64,000 nucleotides of DNA from Caballeronia sp. Lep1P3 (GCF_022879595.1 NZ_CP084267.1:310001-374000); one strand, 5' to 3'. Positions 16,870-27,241 are shown, numbered from the stretch's first letter. Made by a program: numbers and translations. Notes: generated by a model from the sequence alone, not told the origin.

Positions 16870-18660
16870 CTATTGCGACGGCTCCGCCGGACTCAGCCGA
16901 TGCGTATTCTTCGACGCCTTCGCCGCCGATGCCGCCGCGTCCGCGACGCCCGCCGCACCCGATGGCACATCGACAGGACGCGTCGTCGCGCCCGCCGCCG
17001 ACGGATACATCGCCATCAACGTGCGCAGCACGCCGTTGGTCCAGCCGAAGCCGTCCTGCAGCGGATATTCGCCGCCGCCCGCCGCCGTCGATCCGGCTTT
17101 CGCATCGACATCGTATTTCTCGACGAGCTTGCCGGTGTGCTGGTAATACGCGACGTTCGTCTGAATCCAGCGCTCGGCGATCTCTTTGGCGAGCGCCGAT
17201 TGACCGTAACGGCGAAGGCCCATCACCGCGAGATATTGCAGCGGCGCCCAGCCGTTCGGCTCGTCCCATTGCTGGCCCGAGCGCACGGTCGTCGTCGCGA
17301 GCCCGCCCGGGCGCACGAGCCGCGCGCGAAGCGTCGAGGCCACCGCGCTCGCCTGCGCCTTCGTCGCGATGCCCATGTAAAGCGGATACACCGTCGCCGC
17401 GCTCAGCCGATGCGTGAGCGCGTGCGCCTCGAAGTCGTAATCGCCGAATGCGTGCAGTTGCGGGTCCCACAAGTGGCCGCGAATGGCCTGCGCCCGCACG
17501 CGCGCGCGTTGTTCGAAGGCTTCGGCGTGCGCGGCATCGCCTTTTACGCGATACGCGCGGGCAAGCGTGCGTTCGAGGTCGTAGAGCAGCGCGTTGAGAT
17601 CGGCGGGCACGAGCGACGTCACTTCGACGGTCGCGAGCGACTTGCCGTCCGAAAACCATCGCGAACTGAAGTCCCAGCCGGTTTCGCCGCCCGCGCGAAG
17701 ATTGCGCCACAGGTCTTCGGCATTGCGCTGGGGCATCTGCTTCGCCGTTTCCACGTCCTCGCGATACGACTCGTCGCGCGGCGTGGCGCGGTCGTCCCAA
17801 TAGCGGTTCAGAAGCGAGCCGTCAGCGAGGCGCACGACATGCCGATACGCTTTCCCCGGCTCGACCTTGTCCTCGCCATCCATCCAGTACGCGTATTCGC
17901 GCGCGAGTTCGGGCAGATAGCGGAGGTACGCGGCATCGCCGTCCGTCTCGGCGGCGAGCTGCACCATCTGCGCGAAAAACGGCGGCTGCGAGCGGCTCAG
18001 ATAGTAGCTGCGATTGCCGTTCGGGATATGGCCGTATCGGTCGATGAGCGTCGCGAAGTTGTCGAGTTCGTTCTTCATCAGTTCGCGTTGGCCGCTTTGC
18101 AGCAGGCCCAGCATGATGAAATACGAGTCCCAGTAGTAAATCTCGTCGAAGCGGTCGCCCGGCACGACATACGCGTAAGGCAGCGGCAACAGTGATGACC
18201 ACGGGCTCGCGTTCGCATCGGGATTGCGGCGCAGGACGGTCCACAAGGTATCGATATGCTGCGTGACGCTTTCGTTCGGGTCCGACGCGTAGCCCTTGGT
18301 TTCCCGTTGCGGCAGCGTGAAGTGCGAGCCGACGAAGCGCGCAAGATCGAAGGGCTGCGTCCGGTTCGCATAGTCGGTCATGACCTGCTTCGGCGAGACA
18401 TTGGGCTGCATGTCCGCGAATGTCTTGCTGTCCGGATAAAGACGCGCGAGCTGAACCTCGCGATAAAGATCGCCGTAGAGTTCGGACGGCGGCAGTGGCG
18501 AGGCGGCGGGCGCGCTCGCGGTGACGGCGGCGGAAGCGGCCTGTGCAGGCTCTGCCGCCTGCGCTGCGTGGACGGTGGAAAAGGCCGCCGCGCTTGCGAC
18601 GGCGAGCAATGCGCGTGCAAGCGCGTTGAAGGTGGCTGTAGGGTACGTCGCTCGATGCAT
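16870..18660 (-). CDS. treA: Periplasmic alpha,alpha-trehalase (GH37)
   Basis: A 596-residue glycoside hydrolase family 37 enzyme that splits trehalose into two glucose molecules in the periplasm. Both trehalase signatures are present, [15 protein letters not shown] and [24 protein letters not shown] carries the expected acid Asp and LVEKYDV the expected base Glu region. The signal peptide is [20 protein letters not shown] and following residues. ATG 18660 has the Shine-Dalgarno CGGAGAAACG, so the 21-residue extension to 18723 is rejected. The Ala/Pro-rich C-terminal tail (about 40 residues) is longer than in E. coli TreA. Confidence 0.92.
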   Translation of the reverse strand: MHRATYPTATFNALARALLAVASAAAFSTVHAAQAAEPAQAASAAVTASAPAASPLPPSELYGDLYREVQLARLYPDSKTFADMQPNVSPKQVMTDYANRTQPFDLARFVGSHFTLPQRETKGYASDPNESVTQHIDTLWTVLRRNPDANASPWSSLLPLPYAYVVPGDRFDEIYYWDSYFIMLGLLQSGQRELMKNELDNFATLIDRYGHIPNGNRSYYLSRSQPPFFAQMVQLAAETDGDAAYLRYLPELAREYAYWMDGEDKVEPGKAYRHVVRLADGSLLNRYWDDRATPRDESYREDVETAKQMPQRNAEDLWRNLRAGGETGWDFSSRWFSDGKSLATVEVTSLVPADLNALLYDLERTLARAYRVKGDAAHAEAFEQRARVRAQAIRGHLWDPQLHAFGDYDFEAHALTHRLSAATVYPLYMGIATKAQASAVASTLRARLVRPGGLATTTVRSGQQWDEPNGWAPLQYLAVMGLRRYGQSALAKEIAERWIQTNVAYYQHTGKLVEKYDVDAKAGSTAAGGGEYPLQDGFGWTNGVLRTLMAMYPSAAGATTRPVDVPSGAAGVADAAASAAKASKNTHRLSPAEPSQ

Positions 18661-18735
18661 TCGTTTCTCCGCGTGGCGCTGATGCCGACCACGCGCTGTC
18701 GCAAGATGCATTCCGCCGAGCAATCTCGCCGTTCG

Positions 18736-20211
18736 TTACGACTTTGCGTCAGTCGTCTGCCAGCCGAGCCCGAGGCTCTTTTGCAGCGACACGAAGTCCT
18801 TGAGCAATTCGGCCTGCGCCGCGACGACGTCCTGTTGCGCGGCGAACTGCGTGCGCTGCGCGTCGAGCAGATCGATGAGCGTGGATACGCCCGCCGTATA
18901 GCGTTGCCGCACGAGCGTGGCCGACCTTTCCGACGACGCCTGCACGTCTCTCAACCGCACGACATGCTCACGCTGATTGCCATAGCGCGAGAGCGCGGAA
19001 TTCGCGTCCTTCAGCGCGGCGAGCACGGTCTTCTCGTAGCGCGCCTCGGCTTCGTCGCGCGATGCCTTCGCTGCATTCACGCTTGCCGCCGTGCGGCCGA
19101 AATCGAGAAAGCTCCATTGCAGATACGGCACGCCGAGCCACGAGAAGTTCTGCTTGCGCAACAAATGTCCGGGGTTCGACGCCGAGAAGCCGATGTCGCC
19201 GAGCAGCGACACCTTCGGGAAGTAATCGGAAATATGCTCGCCGATTTGCGCATTGCTCGATGCGAGACGCCTTTCGGCCGCGCGGATATCGGGGCGTTGC
19301 TGAAGCAGCGTCGCCGGATCGCCGATCGGCACCGACGCGGGGAGCGCGGGCAGCGGCGCGGGCTGCGCGAGTTCGGCATCGAGCGCGCCGGGCGCGCGGC
19401 CCGTCAGCACGGCGAGCTGATCGAGCGAATCGGTGATCTGCACTTGCAGCGGCACGAGCGTCGCGCGCGTGGTGTCCACTTGCGTCGTAAGGCGCTCGAC
19501 ATCGACTTGCGCCGCCGTGCCGCGCGCGCGGCGCTGCTCGGTGAGCGTGAGCATCTGCTGCTGATATTCGGCGGTGCGCTCGGCGAGCGCGAGGCGTTCC
19601 TGCTCGTCGCGCAGGTCGATATACGCGGATGCCACTTCCGCCGCGAGCGAGACCTGCGCATCGGAGAGATCGGCGTGCACGGCTTGCGCTTCGTCCGATG
19701 CCGCTTCTATCGCGCGGCGCGTGCCGCCGAAAAGATCGATTTCCCACGACGCATCGAAGCCCACGGTGTAGAAATCGACCGGGCCGCGCCCGCCGCCCGA
19801 AGCGTCCGATGGACCGAGTATCGACGTATCCGGCGAGCGCATGCGCAAGGCCGCCGCCGACGCCGATGCCTTCGGCAATTCGTTGGCCTGCTGGCCGCGC
19901 AACTGCGAGCGCGCCTCGCGCAAGCGCGCCTGCGCCATTCTGAGGTCGGGATTGTGCGCGAGCGCCGCGTCGACGAGCGCGTTCAGCTGCGAGTCGTTCA
20001 GCGCGCGCCACCATGCAGCGGGCGCGTGCGTCGCGGCGATGCCTTCCTGCGGCGCGCGTACGAAGGCGCCGCTCTTCACGGCGTCGCCAGCAATATCGGG
20101 CGCGCCGCGATAGTCGGGGCCGACCGTGCACGCGGCGAGCGCGATCGCGGTGAGGGGCAAGAGGAGGAAAGAGAAGCGGAAGCGGCGAGGGAACATCGTG
20201 GAAGAAATCAT
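18736..20211 (-). CDS. Outer-membrane efflux lipoprotein (NodT/OprM family)
   Basis: A 491-residue TolC-like outer-membrane factor. A lipoprotein signal with lipobox LAAC precedes TVGPDYR, the usual mature start of this family, and two OEP repeats follow (ELPKASASAAALRMRS; FPKVSLLGDIGF). It forms the exit duct for the EmrAB-type pump encoded upstream; the gap to the emrB-like stop is 4 bases, so it is the third gene of the operon. ATG 20211 is chosen over ATG 20196, although neither has a clear Shine-Dalgarno, suggesting translational coupling. Confidence 0.9.
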   Translation of the reverse strand: MISSTMFPRRFRFSFLLLPLTAIALAACTVGPDYRGAPDIAGDAVKSGAFVRAPQEGIAATHAPAAWWRALNDSQLNALVDAALAHNPDLRMAQARLREARSQLRGQQANELPKASASAAALRMRSPDTSILGPSDASGGGRGPVDFYTVGFDASWEIDLFGGTRRAIEAASDEAQAVHADLSDAQVSLAAEVASAYIDLRDEQERLALAERTAEYQQQMLTLTEQRRARGTAAQVDVERLTTQVDTTRATLVPLQVQITDSLDQLAVLTGRAPGALDAELAQPAPLPALPASVPIGDPATLLQQRPDIRAAERRLASSNAQIGEHISDYFPKVSLLGDIGFSASNPGHLLRKQNFSWLGVPYLQWSFLDFGRTAASVNAAKASRDEAEARYEKTVLAALKDANSALSRYGNQREHVVRLRDVQASSERSATLVRQRYTAGVSTLIDLLDAQRTQFAAQQDVVAAQAELLKDFVSLQKSLGLGWQTTDAKS

Positions 20212-20215
20212 TGCG

Positions 20216-21787
20216 TCAGTGTCCGGCGGACGGCGTCTCGCCGGGGGCGTGCTTGGGCGTCTTGAGCAGCATGGCGAGCGGCAGGCACGCGATGAGTGCA
20301 ATCGCCAGCACATAGAATGTTTCGGAGTACGTCATGACGACGGCTTGCTGCCCGATCTGCATCGACAATTGGCCGAGCGCCTGCAGCTTCGCGTGCGCCA
20401 TGTCGCCGCCTTGCGCGAGGAAGCTTGCGGCGCTCCCGGCGATGCGTTCCTGAGCGATCACCGAGTTCGCGCTCACCGACTCGCGAATGGCGGCGGCGTG
20501 AAAGTCGTTGCGCCGGTCGATGACCGTGCCGAGAATCGCGAGCCCGACCGAGCCGCCGAGATTGCGCGCCATGTTGTAGAGGCCCGCCGCATCGCCGGAT
20601 TCTTCGCGCGACACCGCGGCCATCGACGCCTGGTTGAGGGGCATCATCGCGAGCATTTGGCCGAAGCCGCGCAGGATCTGCGACCAGAAGAAGTCGTGCC
20701 CGACGCTTTGCGCGGTGAGCGAAATGTCGAGCAGGCAACTCGTCGCGAAGCACAGCAAGCCCGCTATGACCATCACGCGGAAATCCACCTTGCCGAGCAG
20801 GCGCGGCAAGATCGGCATGATGAGAAACGCGGGCACGCCCGAGATGAGCATGATCGAGCCGGATTGCAGCGCGTTGTAGCCCGCGACGATGCTCAAGAAC
20901 TGCGGCAGGAGAAACGACACGCAGTAGAGGCCCGCGCCGACGGCGAACACGATCAGAATCACGCTTGCGTAGCGCAGGTTGCGCAGCAGCGAGAGCCGCA
21001 CGATGGGCTGCTTCGCGACGAACTGCGACAGCGCGATCAGCAGCATCCCGAACGTGGCGACGCAGGTGAGCATCACGATTTCGCTGGATTCGAACCACTG
21101 GTTGCGCTGGCCTTCTTCGAGCACGACCGTGAGCGAGCTCAGGCCGATGGCGAGCCCCGCAATGCCGGTCCAGTCCGCCTTGAGGAAAGCTTCCCACTGC
21201 GGCTTTTCGGCGGGCAGGCCGGAGAGCAGCAGCGTCACGAGCGCGACGCCCACCGGCAGGTTGATGAAGAAGCACCACGACCACGCGATGTTCTCCGCGA
21301 GCCAGCCGCCGAGCACCGGCCCGAGCAACGGGCCGAGCAGCACGATCAGCCCGAAAATCGTCATGCCGACGGGCATCTGCTCGCGCGGCAGCCGCGTGCG
21401 GATGATGGTCTGCGCGGTCGGGATCATCGCGCCGCCGGTGAAGCCCTGACCGATGCGGCCCACGACCATCATCGGCAGCGAGGTGGACAGGCCGCACATG
21501 ACCGAGAACAGCGTGAACAGGACCGCGTTGCCGAGCAGGAAGTTGCGCAGCCCGAACACGCGCGTGAGCCAGGCGGCGAGCGGGATCATCACGATTTCCG
21601 ACATCAGGTAGCCGGTCGAAATCCAGGTGCCCTCGGTTCCGGTCGCGCCGATTTCGCCCTGAATCTGCGGCAGCGCGGAGTTCGTGATGGAGATGTCGAG
21701 CGTGGCCATCAGCGCGCCGAGCGCGCCCGCCGTGACCGCGATCCAGTCGGTCGCGCTGGCCCGCGCGTGCGCCTGCGCGTCACTCAT
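20216..21787 (-). CDS. DHA2-family multidrug MFS transporter (EmrB type)
   Basis: A 523-residue, 14-helix drug:H+ antiporter. LDISITNSALPQIQGEIGAT is the DHA2 motif after helix 1, and GRIGQGFTGGAMIPT and LGGWLAENIAW are further conserved segments. ATG 21787 (MSDAQAHARAS) overlaps the end of the emrA-like gene by 8 bases (ATGAGTGA), which supports this start over ATG 21844. It couples through the adaptor to the outer-membrane factor downstream. The substrates are unknown; hydrophobic drugs or aromatic acids are typical of the family. Confidence 0.92.
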   Translation of the reverse strand: MSDAQAHARASATDWIAVTAGALGALMATLDISITNSALPQIQGEIGATGTEGTWISTGYLMSEIVMIPLAAWLTRVFGLRNFLLGNAVLFTLFSVMCGLSTSLPMMVVGRIGQGFTGGAMIPTAQTIIRTRLPREQMPVGMTIFGLIVLLGPLLGPVLGGWLAENIAWSWCFFINLPVGVALVTLLLSGLPAEKPQWEAFLKADWTGIAGLAIGLSSLTVVLEEGQRNQWFESSEIVMLTCVATFGMLLIALSQFVAKQPIVRLSLLRNLRYASVILIVFAVGAGLYCVSFLLPQFLSIVAGYNALQSGSIMLISGVPAFLIMPILPRLLGKVDFRVMVIAGLLCFATSCLLDISLTAQSVGHDFFWSQILRGFGQMLAMMPLNQASMAAVSREESGDAAGLYNMARNLGGSVGLAILGTVIDRRNDFHAAAIRESVSANSVIAQERIAGSAASFLAQGGDMAHAKLQALGQLSMQIGQQAVVMTYSETFYVLAIALIACLPLAMLLKTPKHAPGETPSAGH

Positions 21788-22907
21788 GGCGATTCTCGGC
21801 GGCGATGCGCCTGCTTTCGTCGGTGGCGGATTTCGTATCGACATCGACGGTCACGGAGAGTCCCGGCAGCAGCACCTTGCGCGTCTGCGGGCCGGTGTCG
21901 ATCCGAATGCGCACCGGCACGCGCTGCACGATCTTCGTGAAATTGCCGGTGGCATTCTCGGGCGGCAAGAGCGCGAACTGCGCGCCGGTGCCGGGCGAGA
22001 AGCTCTCGACGACGCCGTGCAGGTCCGTGCCCTTGAGCGCGTCGACGTGCAGCGTCGCCGGCTGGCCGATACGCATGCGGCCCACCTGCGTTTCCTTGAA
22101 GTTCGCTTCGAGATAGACGGTCTGCACCGGCACGACCGTCATGAGGCGCGTGCCCGGCTGCACGTACTGGCCGACGCGCACGGTGCGGTCCCCGACGCGG
22201 CCCGCGAGCGGGCTGTAGAGCGTGGTGTCGTTGAGATCGAGCTTCGACTGGTTCAGTTGCGCCTGCGCCGCTTCGAGTTGCGCGCGCGCCTGCGCGATCT
22301 GCGCTTCGGTGCCGCCGATCTGCGTGGCGGCGCCGCGCGCGGCGGCGAGACTGGCGGCGAGCGTGGCGCGCGCCTGATCGCGCGTGCTCACGAGGCTCGC
22401 CAGGCGCTCGGCGGATTCCGCGCCGGTCGCAACCAGCGGACGATAGCGGCGCACGTCGTCTTCCGCGTGCTCGAGGCTCACGCGCGAGACTTCCGCCTGC
22501 GCTTTCGCCTGATCCGCGTTGGCGCGCTGCTGCTTGAGTTCGGCTTCGGCGCGTGAAATGTCGGCGGCGCGCGCATCGAGCGTGGCCTTGCCCTGATCGA
22601 GCGATGCCTGATACTGCCGCGTGTCGAGCCGCGCGAGCGGCGCGCCGGCCGCGACGGATTCGTTGTCGCCGACCAGCACTTCGGTCACATAGCCGCTCAC
22701 CTTGGGCGCGATGGTTACGCTGTCGGCCTTGAGGTAGGCGTCGTCCGTGCTTTCGATGAAGCGGCCGACCGTCCACCAGCGCAGCCCCCACACGATGCCG
22801 ACGACGACCGCGACGACGCCGATGGCGATGAGCACGCGCCGACGCGACGGTTTGCGTCGCGTGGCCTGATTAGAATCGCCGCCTTGCGCAGGCGCTGCAA
22901 CTGCCAT
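21780..22907 (-). CDS. HlyD/EmrA-family membrane fusion protein
   Basis: A 375-residue periplasmic adaptor. A short cytoplasmic N-terminus with RRKPSRRR is followed by one membrane helix (about 25-43), then ESTDDAYLKADSVTIAPKVSGYVTEV, the EmrA hallmark, a long coiled coil (about 95-205, Ala/Gln/Glu rich) and the beta-barrel segments YSPLAGRVGDRTVRVGQYV and VYLEANFKETQVGRMRIGQP. ATG 22907 has CGGAGAAATTC upstream. It is the first gene of the efflux operon, and its promoter lies in the gap to the divergent TetR gene. Confidence 0.92.
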   Translation of the reverse strand: MAVAAPAQGGDSNQATRRKPSRRRVLIAIGVVAVVVGIVWGLRWWTVGRFIESTDDAYLKADSVTIAPKVSGYVTEVLVGDNESVAAGAPLARLDTRQYQASLDQGKATLDARAADISRAEAELKQQRANADQAKAQAEVSRVSLEHAEDDVRRYRPLVATGAESAERLASLVSTRDQARATLAASLAAARGAATQIGGTEAQIAQARAQLEAAQAQLNQSKLDLNDTTLYSPLAGRVGDRTVRVGQYVQPGTRLMTVVPVQTVYLEANFKETQVGRMRIGQPATLHVDALKGTDLHGVVESFSPGTGAQFALLPPENATGNFTKIVQRVPVRIRIDTGPQTRKVLLPGLSVTVDVDTKSATDESRRIAAENRHE

Positions 22908-23003
22908 GAATTTCTCCGACTTTTTGGCGCCGCCGCGCGAGTAGCGGCAGCGGTAGAAAATGCGCGTCCAGTGCGGCGTGAGCGTTTTCGCGACGCTCGC
23001 AAA

Positions 23004-23023
23004 ACTAGACGGTGTCGTCTAGT
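23004..23023. promoter_or_regulatory. TetR-type operator 1
   Basis: A perfect inverted repeat: ACTAGACG and CGTCTAGT separated by GTGT. It lies between the divergent efflux operon and TetR gene and shares its half-sites with operator 2. Confidence 0.75.
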
Positions 23024-23032
23024 ATGCACGAT

Positions 23033-23052
23033 TGTAGACGCGAGCGTCTAGT
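23033..23052. promoter_or_regulatory. TetR-type operator 2
   Basis: The second copy of the same palindrome, TGTAGACG and CGTCTAGT around CGAG; only the outermost two bases of the left arm differ from operator 1. Centre-to-centre distance from operator 1 is 29 bases, close to three helical turns, so both dimers could sit on one DNA face. Both divergent promoters would be covered. Confidence 0.75.
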
Positions 23053-23085
23053 TTCATTCGACTAATGGAGACACGAGGAAGAACG

Positions 23086-23715
23086 ATGACCAAGCCCCGC
23101 GACGAACAAGAGAGCGCCGCGCCGCGGCTGCAGGCGCGCGGCCGCGCGCGCATCGAGAGCGTGCTCGACGCAACGGCGGAACTGATCGTCGAAAAGGGTC
23201 TCGCGGGCGTGACGATGCACGGCGTCGCGCGGCGCGCGCAGACGCCCATTGGTTCGATGTATCACTTCTTTCCGGACCGCGAGAGCCTGCTCACCGCGTT
23301 GTGGGACCGTCACGTCGCCGCGATGGGCGAGATCGACGACGAGCTGGGCCAGATCGACATCGAAACGTGGCGCGCGCTGTCGTCCGAGGCGGTGATCGAC
23401 CGCATCATGACGCCGTACATCACGTATCTGGAGCAGAAGCCGGACTGCCTCATTCTCATGTCCGTGATGCCGCACGACGAGCGCAAGCGCGAGCCGGGCA
23501 CGCTGCGCAAGGTGATCGACGCGCGCATGGCAAGCGTCAAGCCCGCCGACCGCGCGCTCTACGTCGAAATGCTGCGCGCGCTCGCGAGCGGCTCGCTGGC
23601 CATCAAGCTGCGTCCCTCCATGGGCGACGTGCAACTCGCGAGGCGCTACCTGCGCGAAGTGAAGCGCGCACTGGCCGCGTATCTCGCGGCGGTCGAAGCG
23701 TCCGTCGCGGAGTGA
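23086..23715 (+). CDS. TetR-family transcriptional regulator of the efflux operon
   Basis: A 209-residue TetR-type repressor. The helix-turn-helix spans about residues 20-62 (RIESVLDATAELIVEKGLAG, VARRAQTPIGSMYHFFPDRE). The C-terminal ligand domain is all-helical and has no specific motif I recognise. ATG 23086 follows GAGGAAG with good spacing, so ATG 23065 is rejected. It diverges from the EmrAB-OMF operon with two copies of one palindrome in between, which makes repression of both directions the likely mode. Confidence 0.9.
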   Translation: MTKPRDEQESAAPRLQARGRARIESVLDATAELIVEKGLAGVTMHGVARRAQTPIGSMYHFFPDRESLLTALWDRHVAAMGEIDDELGQIDIETWRALSSEAVIDRIMTPYITYLEQKPDCLILMSVMPHDERKREPGTLRKVIDARMASVKPADRALYVEMLRALASGSLAIKLRPSMGDVQLARRYLREVKRALAAYLAAVEASVAE

Positions 23716-23876
23716 CGCCGGCTTTCAAAACGTTTTCAGAGCGGTGTTCAAGAGCGCGAGCGCGCATCTAAAACAACGTTCGTCCTATTCGTTAAGGCAT
23801 CCTATCTTGTTAGGCAGCGATCAGTTCAAGTGCTTCACTCGTGCCGTTAAATCGCCTATACGTCGGGAGAATCGCC

Positions 23877-24605
23877 ATGCGTATGATCGCGTCTTACCCG
23901 GTCTTTGCCGGACTCTGCATCGCCCTCGCTTCGCCGCTCGCCCATGCCTATGACAACGACGACTATCCCGCCGGCCACTGCACGCTGCCGCAGGGCACCG
24001 TATCGCTCGTCGAGAAACAGCTCTATTCGGTCGTCAATGCAAGCGACGGCAACGGCGGCATCTTCAAGCCGAATCGCATGTGGGCGGCGGTCGTGGATCG
24101 CCAGGGCCATCTCTGTTCGGTGGTGAAGACCGGCGACGCGTGGCCCGGCAGCCGCGCAATCGCAATCGCCAAGGCGTACACCGCCAACGGCTTCAGCAAC
24201 GACGCGCTCGCGCTTTCCACCGCGAACCTCTATGCCGCCACGCAGCCGGGCGGCTCGCTCTACGGTCTGAACAACTCGAATCCGTTCGATGCGCGCTTTC
24301 TCGAACAGGGCAGCGGCATCGGCCGCACGCTCGGCGGCGTCATCACGTTCGGCGGCGGCGTCGCGCTCTATGCGGGCGGCAAGGTGATCGGCGGGCTCGG
24401 CGTGAGCGGCGACAGCGCATGCGCCGATCACGCGATCGCTTACCGCATGCGCAAGCTCGCCGGGCTCGGCAGCGTGCCGGCGGGACAAGGGCCGAACAAT
24501 ACCGACAACATCATCTATTCGACGGGTCCGTCGCCGACCGGCTTCGAACACCCGCATTGCTTCCCCACCGATCTCAGCGCGGCGGCGATCGAGTCGACGC
24601 ACTGA
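23877..24605 (+). CDS. Secreted GlcG/HbpS-type (DUF336) protein
   Basis: A 242-residue exported protein. A Sec signal peptide ends at SPLAHA, near residue 24. The rest resembles the GlcG/HbpS haem-degrading-like family: [32 protein letters not shown], then a Gly-rich [26 protein letters not shown] with the conserved C-terminal [11 protein letters not shown]. Some members bind haem or cobalamin; the function here is unknown. ATG 23877 has GGGAGA six bases upstream. It is probably monocistronic, with a GC hairpin after it. Confidence 0.8.
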   Translation: MRMIASYPVFAGLCIALASPLAHAYDNDDYPAGHCTLPQGTVSLVEKQLYSVVNASDGNGGIFKPNRMWAAVVDRQGHLCSVVKTGDAWPGSRAIAIAKAYTANGFSNDALALSTANLYAATQPGGSLYGLNNSNPFDARFLEQGSGIGRTLGGVITFGGGVALYAGGKVIGGLGVSGDSACADHAIAYRMRKLAGLGSVPAGQGPNNTDNIIYSTGPSPTGFEHPHCFPTDLSAAAIESTH

Positions 24606-24626
24606 CTCTCCCGCACTTGCGGACTG

Positions 24627-24653
24627 TGCGGCGTCCGTGCGGCGCCGCCTTTT
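24627..24653 (+). terminator. Probable terminator after GlcG-like gene
   Basis: GCGGCG and CGCCGC arms with a 9-base loop, then CTTTTC. A short but GC-rich stem. Confidence 0.5.
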
Positions 24654-24915
24654 CGTTCGCTCATCGAGGGCAACGCCGGTAAAATGCGAGGCTTGCCCGC
24701 CATCTGGCCGCCGCGCGTCACCCGCGCGGGCGGCGCCGCGATTCGGGCATTCGCCCCACGAAGGCACGCCTTTCGTCTCACACGCGGTCGTTCGATCCTG
24801 CCGCGCGCCTTTCCCGCCGACGCCCCGCGCGCCCCGACCGGCATCGCGCCGCCCGAGCGCGCCGCGTCCGCTCCCATACGCTAGGCCAGGCCACGACATC
24901 CGAGGATTGCTGCAC
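24654..24915. other. Intergenic region before BASS transporter gene
   Basis: About 260 GC-rich bases with no convincing gene, riboswitch or repeat. The open frame that runs through it into the transporter has Arg/Pro/Ala-rich composition typical of random GC-rich DNA and no start signal. A TAAAAT near 24680 could be a -10 element, but no matching -35 is clear. Confidence 0.4.
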
Positions 24916-25875
24916 ATGCTTGCCCGCGTCACCCGTCTCTTTCCGCTTTGGGCCGTACTCGTTTCCGTCGCCGCTTACCTGTCTCCGTCGTCCGTCACCG
25001 GCATCGCGCCGCATGTGACGACGCTGCTCACCATCATCATGCTGTCGATGGGCGTCACGCTTTCCATCGACGATTTCCGGCGCGTGTTCACACGCCCCGC
25101 GCCCGTGGTCGCGGGCATCGTGCTGCATTACCTCGTGATGCCGCTCGCGGCCTGGGCGATTGCGAAGGCGCTGCGCATGCCGCCCGATCTGACGGCGGGC
25201 ATGGTGCTCGTCGGCAGCGTCGCGAGCGGCACCGCGTCCAACGTGATGATCTATCTCGCGCGCGGCGACGTGGCGCTCTCGGTGACGATCAGCGCGCTCT
25301 CCACGCTCGTCGGCGTGTTCGCGACACCGCTGCTCACGCGGCTTTACGTGGATGCCTCCATCGCCGTCGATGTACACGGCATGCTCATGAGCATTCTTCA
25401 GATCGTGGCGCTGCCGATCGTGGTCGGCCTGATTGTGAATCATCTGTTCGGCAAGTTCGTGCGCAAGATCGAGTGGGTGCTTCCGCTTATCTCGATGGTC
25501 TCGATCCTGCTCATCATCGCGGCCGTCGTCGGCGGCACGCAGAAGAGCATTGCGTCGGTCGGGCTCGTGGTTGCGCTCGGCGTGGTGCTGCACAACGGCA
25601 TCGGCTTGCTCGGCGGCTATTGGGGCGGGCGTCTGCTCGGCTTCGACGAAGCCGTGTGCCGCACGCTCGCCATCGAAGTCGGCATGCAGAATTCGGGGCT
25701 TGCCGCGACGCTCGGCAAGCTGTACTTCACGCCGATCGCGGCGCTGCCCGGCGCGCTCTTCTCGGTGTGGCACAACCTGTCCGGCTCGATGCTCGCGGGC
25801 CATTGGGCGGGCCGCCCGGCGAAGGGTTCCACGCGCGATGCGGACGCCCGCGGCGCCGAGGGAATCCGCGGCTAG
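24916..25875 (+). CDS. Bile acid:sodium symporter (BASS) family transporter
   Basis: A 319-residue membrane protein with about 9-10 hydrophobic helices. Family features are [43 protein letters not shown] (the Na-site crossover region) and [15 protein letters not shown]. Bacterial members such as YocS/PanS carry pantoate, ketopantoate or other organic anions with sodium; the substrate here is not evident. ATG 24916 ([12 protein letters not shown]) follows GAGGA about 10 bases upstream and matches the family N-terminus. Confidence 0.88.
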   Translation: MLARVTRLFPLWAVLVSVAAYLSPSSVTGIAPHVTTLLTIIMLSMGVTLSIDDFRRVFTRPAPVVAGIVLHYLVMPLAAWAIAKALRMPPDLTAGMVLVGSVASGTASNVMIYLARGDVALSVTISALSTLVGVFATPLLTRLYVDASIAVDVHGMLMSILQIVALPIVVGLIVNHLFGKFVRKIEWVLPLISMVSILLIIAAVVGGTQKSIASVGLVVALGVVLHNGIGLLGGYWGGRLLGFDEAVCRTLAIEVGMQNSGLAATLGKLYFTPIAALPGALFSVWHNLSGSMLAGHWAGRPAKGSTRDADARGAEGIRG

Positions 25876-25996
25876 CGCAGTCGGGCGGCGTCGCGCGATG
25901 ACAGGCACAATACGCGCTGACGCCGCCTGGCCGTGCTCCATTCGTTCTTCGTACCGGCGGATGCCTCGTCACGGCATCCGCTCAATCACTGCTTCC

Positions 25997-27241
25997 ATGA
26001 ACCCTGCCCATCCCGACGGCACGCTCATTGCCGCGCGCGCCGCGAATTCGCCGCGCTTCCTGCTGTTTATCGTGTGCTTTTTCGCTTCGGCGGGCCAGCT
26101 CGCGATCGATATCTACGTGCCGGCGCTGCCCGCGATGGCGCGTTACTTCGCGACTTCGCCGCAAGCCATTCAATCGAGCGTGTCGGGCTATATGGCCGCC
26201 TACGCGCTCGGGCAACTGACGCTCGGACCCGTCGCGGATGCGTATGGACGCAAGCGCGTTCTGGCCTTCGGCCTCGTCGTCTTCACGCTCGGATGCCTGC
26301 TCTCGCTCGCCGCGACGAACCTCGAAACCTTCCTGCTCGCGCGCTGCATGCAGGGCTTCGGCATCGCGGCGACGAACCTGCTCGCCAAGGCGATCATCAC
26401 CGATTCCTTCAAGGGGATGGCGCTGGTTCACGCGTTCACGTACATGTCGATTGCATGGGGTCTCGCGCCGATCGTCGCGCCGGTGATCGGCGCGCATCTG
26501 CAGACGGCTTTCGGCTGGAAGGCGTGTCTCGTCTTTCTGCTGCTTTATTCGATCGTCATGTGGGCGCTCGTCTGGCGTTATCGCGAAACCTTGCCACGGC
26601 CGGTGCGTCTCGAGCCGCGCACGCTGATTTCGAATGCGGGCAAGGTGCTCTCCAGTCCGGTGTTTCAGAGCTGCTTTCTCGCGCAAGGGCTTTGCTACAG
26701 CATCCTGCTCGTGTTCAACATCGTCGGGCCGTTCATGGTGCAGAACACGCTGCACAAGCCGCCAACGTTCTTCGGCTATCTCGCGCTCGAAATCGGCATG
26801 ATGTACTTCCTCGGCGGCCTCTCGAACCGCGTGCATGGGCCGCGCCTGCCGAGCGCGGAAGCGCGGCTGCGAATCGGATCGTGGGCGATGGCGGCGTCAG
26901 CGGTCGTCATGCTGCTGCTGGCGCTGACGGTCGGGCTGAGAGTCTGGACGCTCGCGATGCCCGTTCTCGTGATGGGCTTTTGCGCCGGCGCGATGTATCC
27001 GACGCTAATGGCGAAGGGCAATTCGCTGTTCCCGCATATCGCGGGATTGACGAGCGCGATCCTCGGATGCGCGTTGCTGCTCGTTTCGTCCGCGATGATG
27101 GGCCTCGCCGGATTCGTCTCCGTGCAGATTCTCGCGCCGCTGGCCGCGTTTTTCGTGGCGGTGGGGCTGACCGTCGTGTGGATGGTGGGCAAGCTCTTGC
27201 GGCACCTCGAAGGCGTAGAAGCGGCGAAGGGCCGGGGCTAA
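25997..27241 (+). CDS. Bcr/CflA-type MFS drug transporter
   Basis: A 414-residue, 12-helix transporter of the DHA1 group. IDIYVPALPAMARYF after helix 1 and LGQLTLGPVADAYGRKRVLAFG (motif A) are characteristic, as is ARCMQGFGIAA in helix 4. Such pumps export bicyclomycin-like compounds, sulfonamides or amino acids; no substrate can be assigned. ATG 25997 is the start by family N-terminus, with no clear Shine-Dalgarno. Its stop overlaps by three bases the stop of the convergent gene at 27238. Confidence 0.85.
   Translation: MNPAHPDGTLIAARAANSPRFLLFIVCFFASAGQLAIDIYVPALPAMARYFATSPQAIQSSVSGYMAAYALGQLTLGPVADAYGRKRVLAFGLVVFTLGCLLSLAATNLETFLLARCMQGFGIAATNLLAKAIITDSFKGMALVHAFTYMSIAWGLAPIVAPVIGAHLQTAFGWKACLVFLLLYSIVMWALVWRYRETLPRPVRLEPRTLISNAGKVLSSPVFQSCFLAQGLCYSILLVFNIVGPFMVQNTLHKPPTFFGYLALEIGMMYFLGGLSNRVHGPRLPSAEARLRIGSWAMAASAVVMLLLALTVGLRVWTLAMPVLVMGFCAGAMYPTLMAKGNSLFPHIAGLTSAILGCALLLVSSAMMGLAGFVSVQILAPLAAFFVAVGLTVVWMVGKLLRHLEGVEAAKGRG

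Noticed and set aside
20126..21940. A 604-codon plus-strand open frame opposite the EmrB-type transporter
   Set aside because: Its translation is extremely Glu/Arg/His rich without hydrophobic or domain structure, as expected for the complement of a membrane protein gene.
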